From NCBI GenBank assembly GCA_003647435.1, contig QMMV01000107.1, positions 1 to 7,005 on the forward strand: a stretch of DNA of 7,005 nt, in the 5' to 3' direction. Position 1 is the stretch's first letter; every line of letters starts with the position of its first letter. This DNA is from Deltaproteobacteria bacterium (GTDB lineage Bacteria > Desulfobacterota > Desulfobacteria > Desulfobacterales > C00003060). Under the pieces are notes generated by a model. That model saw only the letters and a list, made by a program, of their open reading frames with translations. It was not told the origin of the DNA and made no database searches. Of this stretch, positions 6,910 to 7,005 are shown in pieces. Both the position numbers and the translations under genes were made by a program.

Positions 6910-7005
6910 ACCTAATGAAAATAATTAATGTAAGCGGGATGAGACCCTGGTGCTGGCTGCAAAGAATGGCGCGCTTCATGTTTGTTTTCTGGTCAGGTGG
7001 CCTGC
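6906..7005 (+). CDS. Possible start of a further operon gene, truncated by the window end
   Basis: An ATG at 6906 overlaps the downstream cas6 TGA as ATGA, a usual arrangement for coupled genes, and the frame stays open to the last base (33 residues). AGGA near 6892-6895 is a weak ribosome site. The residues read MNLMKIINVSGMRP, then a stretch rich in Trp, Phe and Met. The INVSGMR opening loosely recalls the start of Cas4 proteins, and cas4 often follows cas6 in type I-D loci, but the CPR cysteine motif expected about ten residues later is not there (WLQR instead). I do not assign a function, and the open frame may be chance. Confidence 0.3.
   Translation, partial: MNLMKIINVSGMRPWCWLQRMARFMFVFWSGGL

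Noticed and set aside
6910..7005. Possible CRISPR leader or array after cas6.
   Set aside because: No regularly spaced repeat is visible anywhere in the window, and 96 bp is too short to judge.

Overview
The window holds the effector operon of a type I-D CRISPR-Cas system on the + strand, running almost without gaps from about 305 to 6909. The order is a stand-alone Cas3 helicase, Cas10d (with an N-terminal HD nuclease domain), Csc2/Cas7d, Csc1/Cas5d and a Cas6b-type crRNA endoribonuclease. Strong Shine-Dalgarno sites, a TTG start, 1-14 bp gene overlaps and frequent CGN arginine codons suggest a bacterium, perhaps an anaerobe. An archaeal host is not excluded, and the sequence does not identify the species.

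Layout. Positions 1-198 carry a GC-rich stretch with an open frame I do not recognise. Positions 199-304 are a short AT-rich intergenic region with a palindrome, a direct repeat and a wider inverted repeat, and are the likely operon control region. cas3 spans 305-1894. cas10d (1894-4488) overlaps it by one base. csc2 (4475-5281) overlaps cas10d by 14 bp. csc1 starts at 5301 and cas6 at 6175. A possible further gene starts at 6906, overlapping the cas6 stop as ATGA, and runs off the window. No CRISPR array and no recognisable cas1, cas2 or cas4 is present.

How the genes work together. Cas6 would cut the repeat RNA into crRNAs. Csc1, several Csc2 subunits, Cas10d and small Cas11d subunits would form the crRNA-guided surveillance complex. 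The Cas3 helicase would unwind the target, and the HD domain of Cas10d would supply the nuclease that this Cas3 lacks.

Two points stand out. First, cas6 is split by an in-frame TAG at 6706-6708. The same frame continues for 66 more codons and encodes the conserved C-terminal glycine-rich RNA-binding loop (GIGKSVSRGFG). Either the gene carries a nonsense mutation or sequencing error, or the amber codon is read through, for example as pyrrolysine or by a suppressor tRNA. Second, the 3' end of cas10d contains two in-frame ATG codons, each behind a good Shine-Dalgarno sequence, that would give Cas11d small subunits of 140 and 124 residues.
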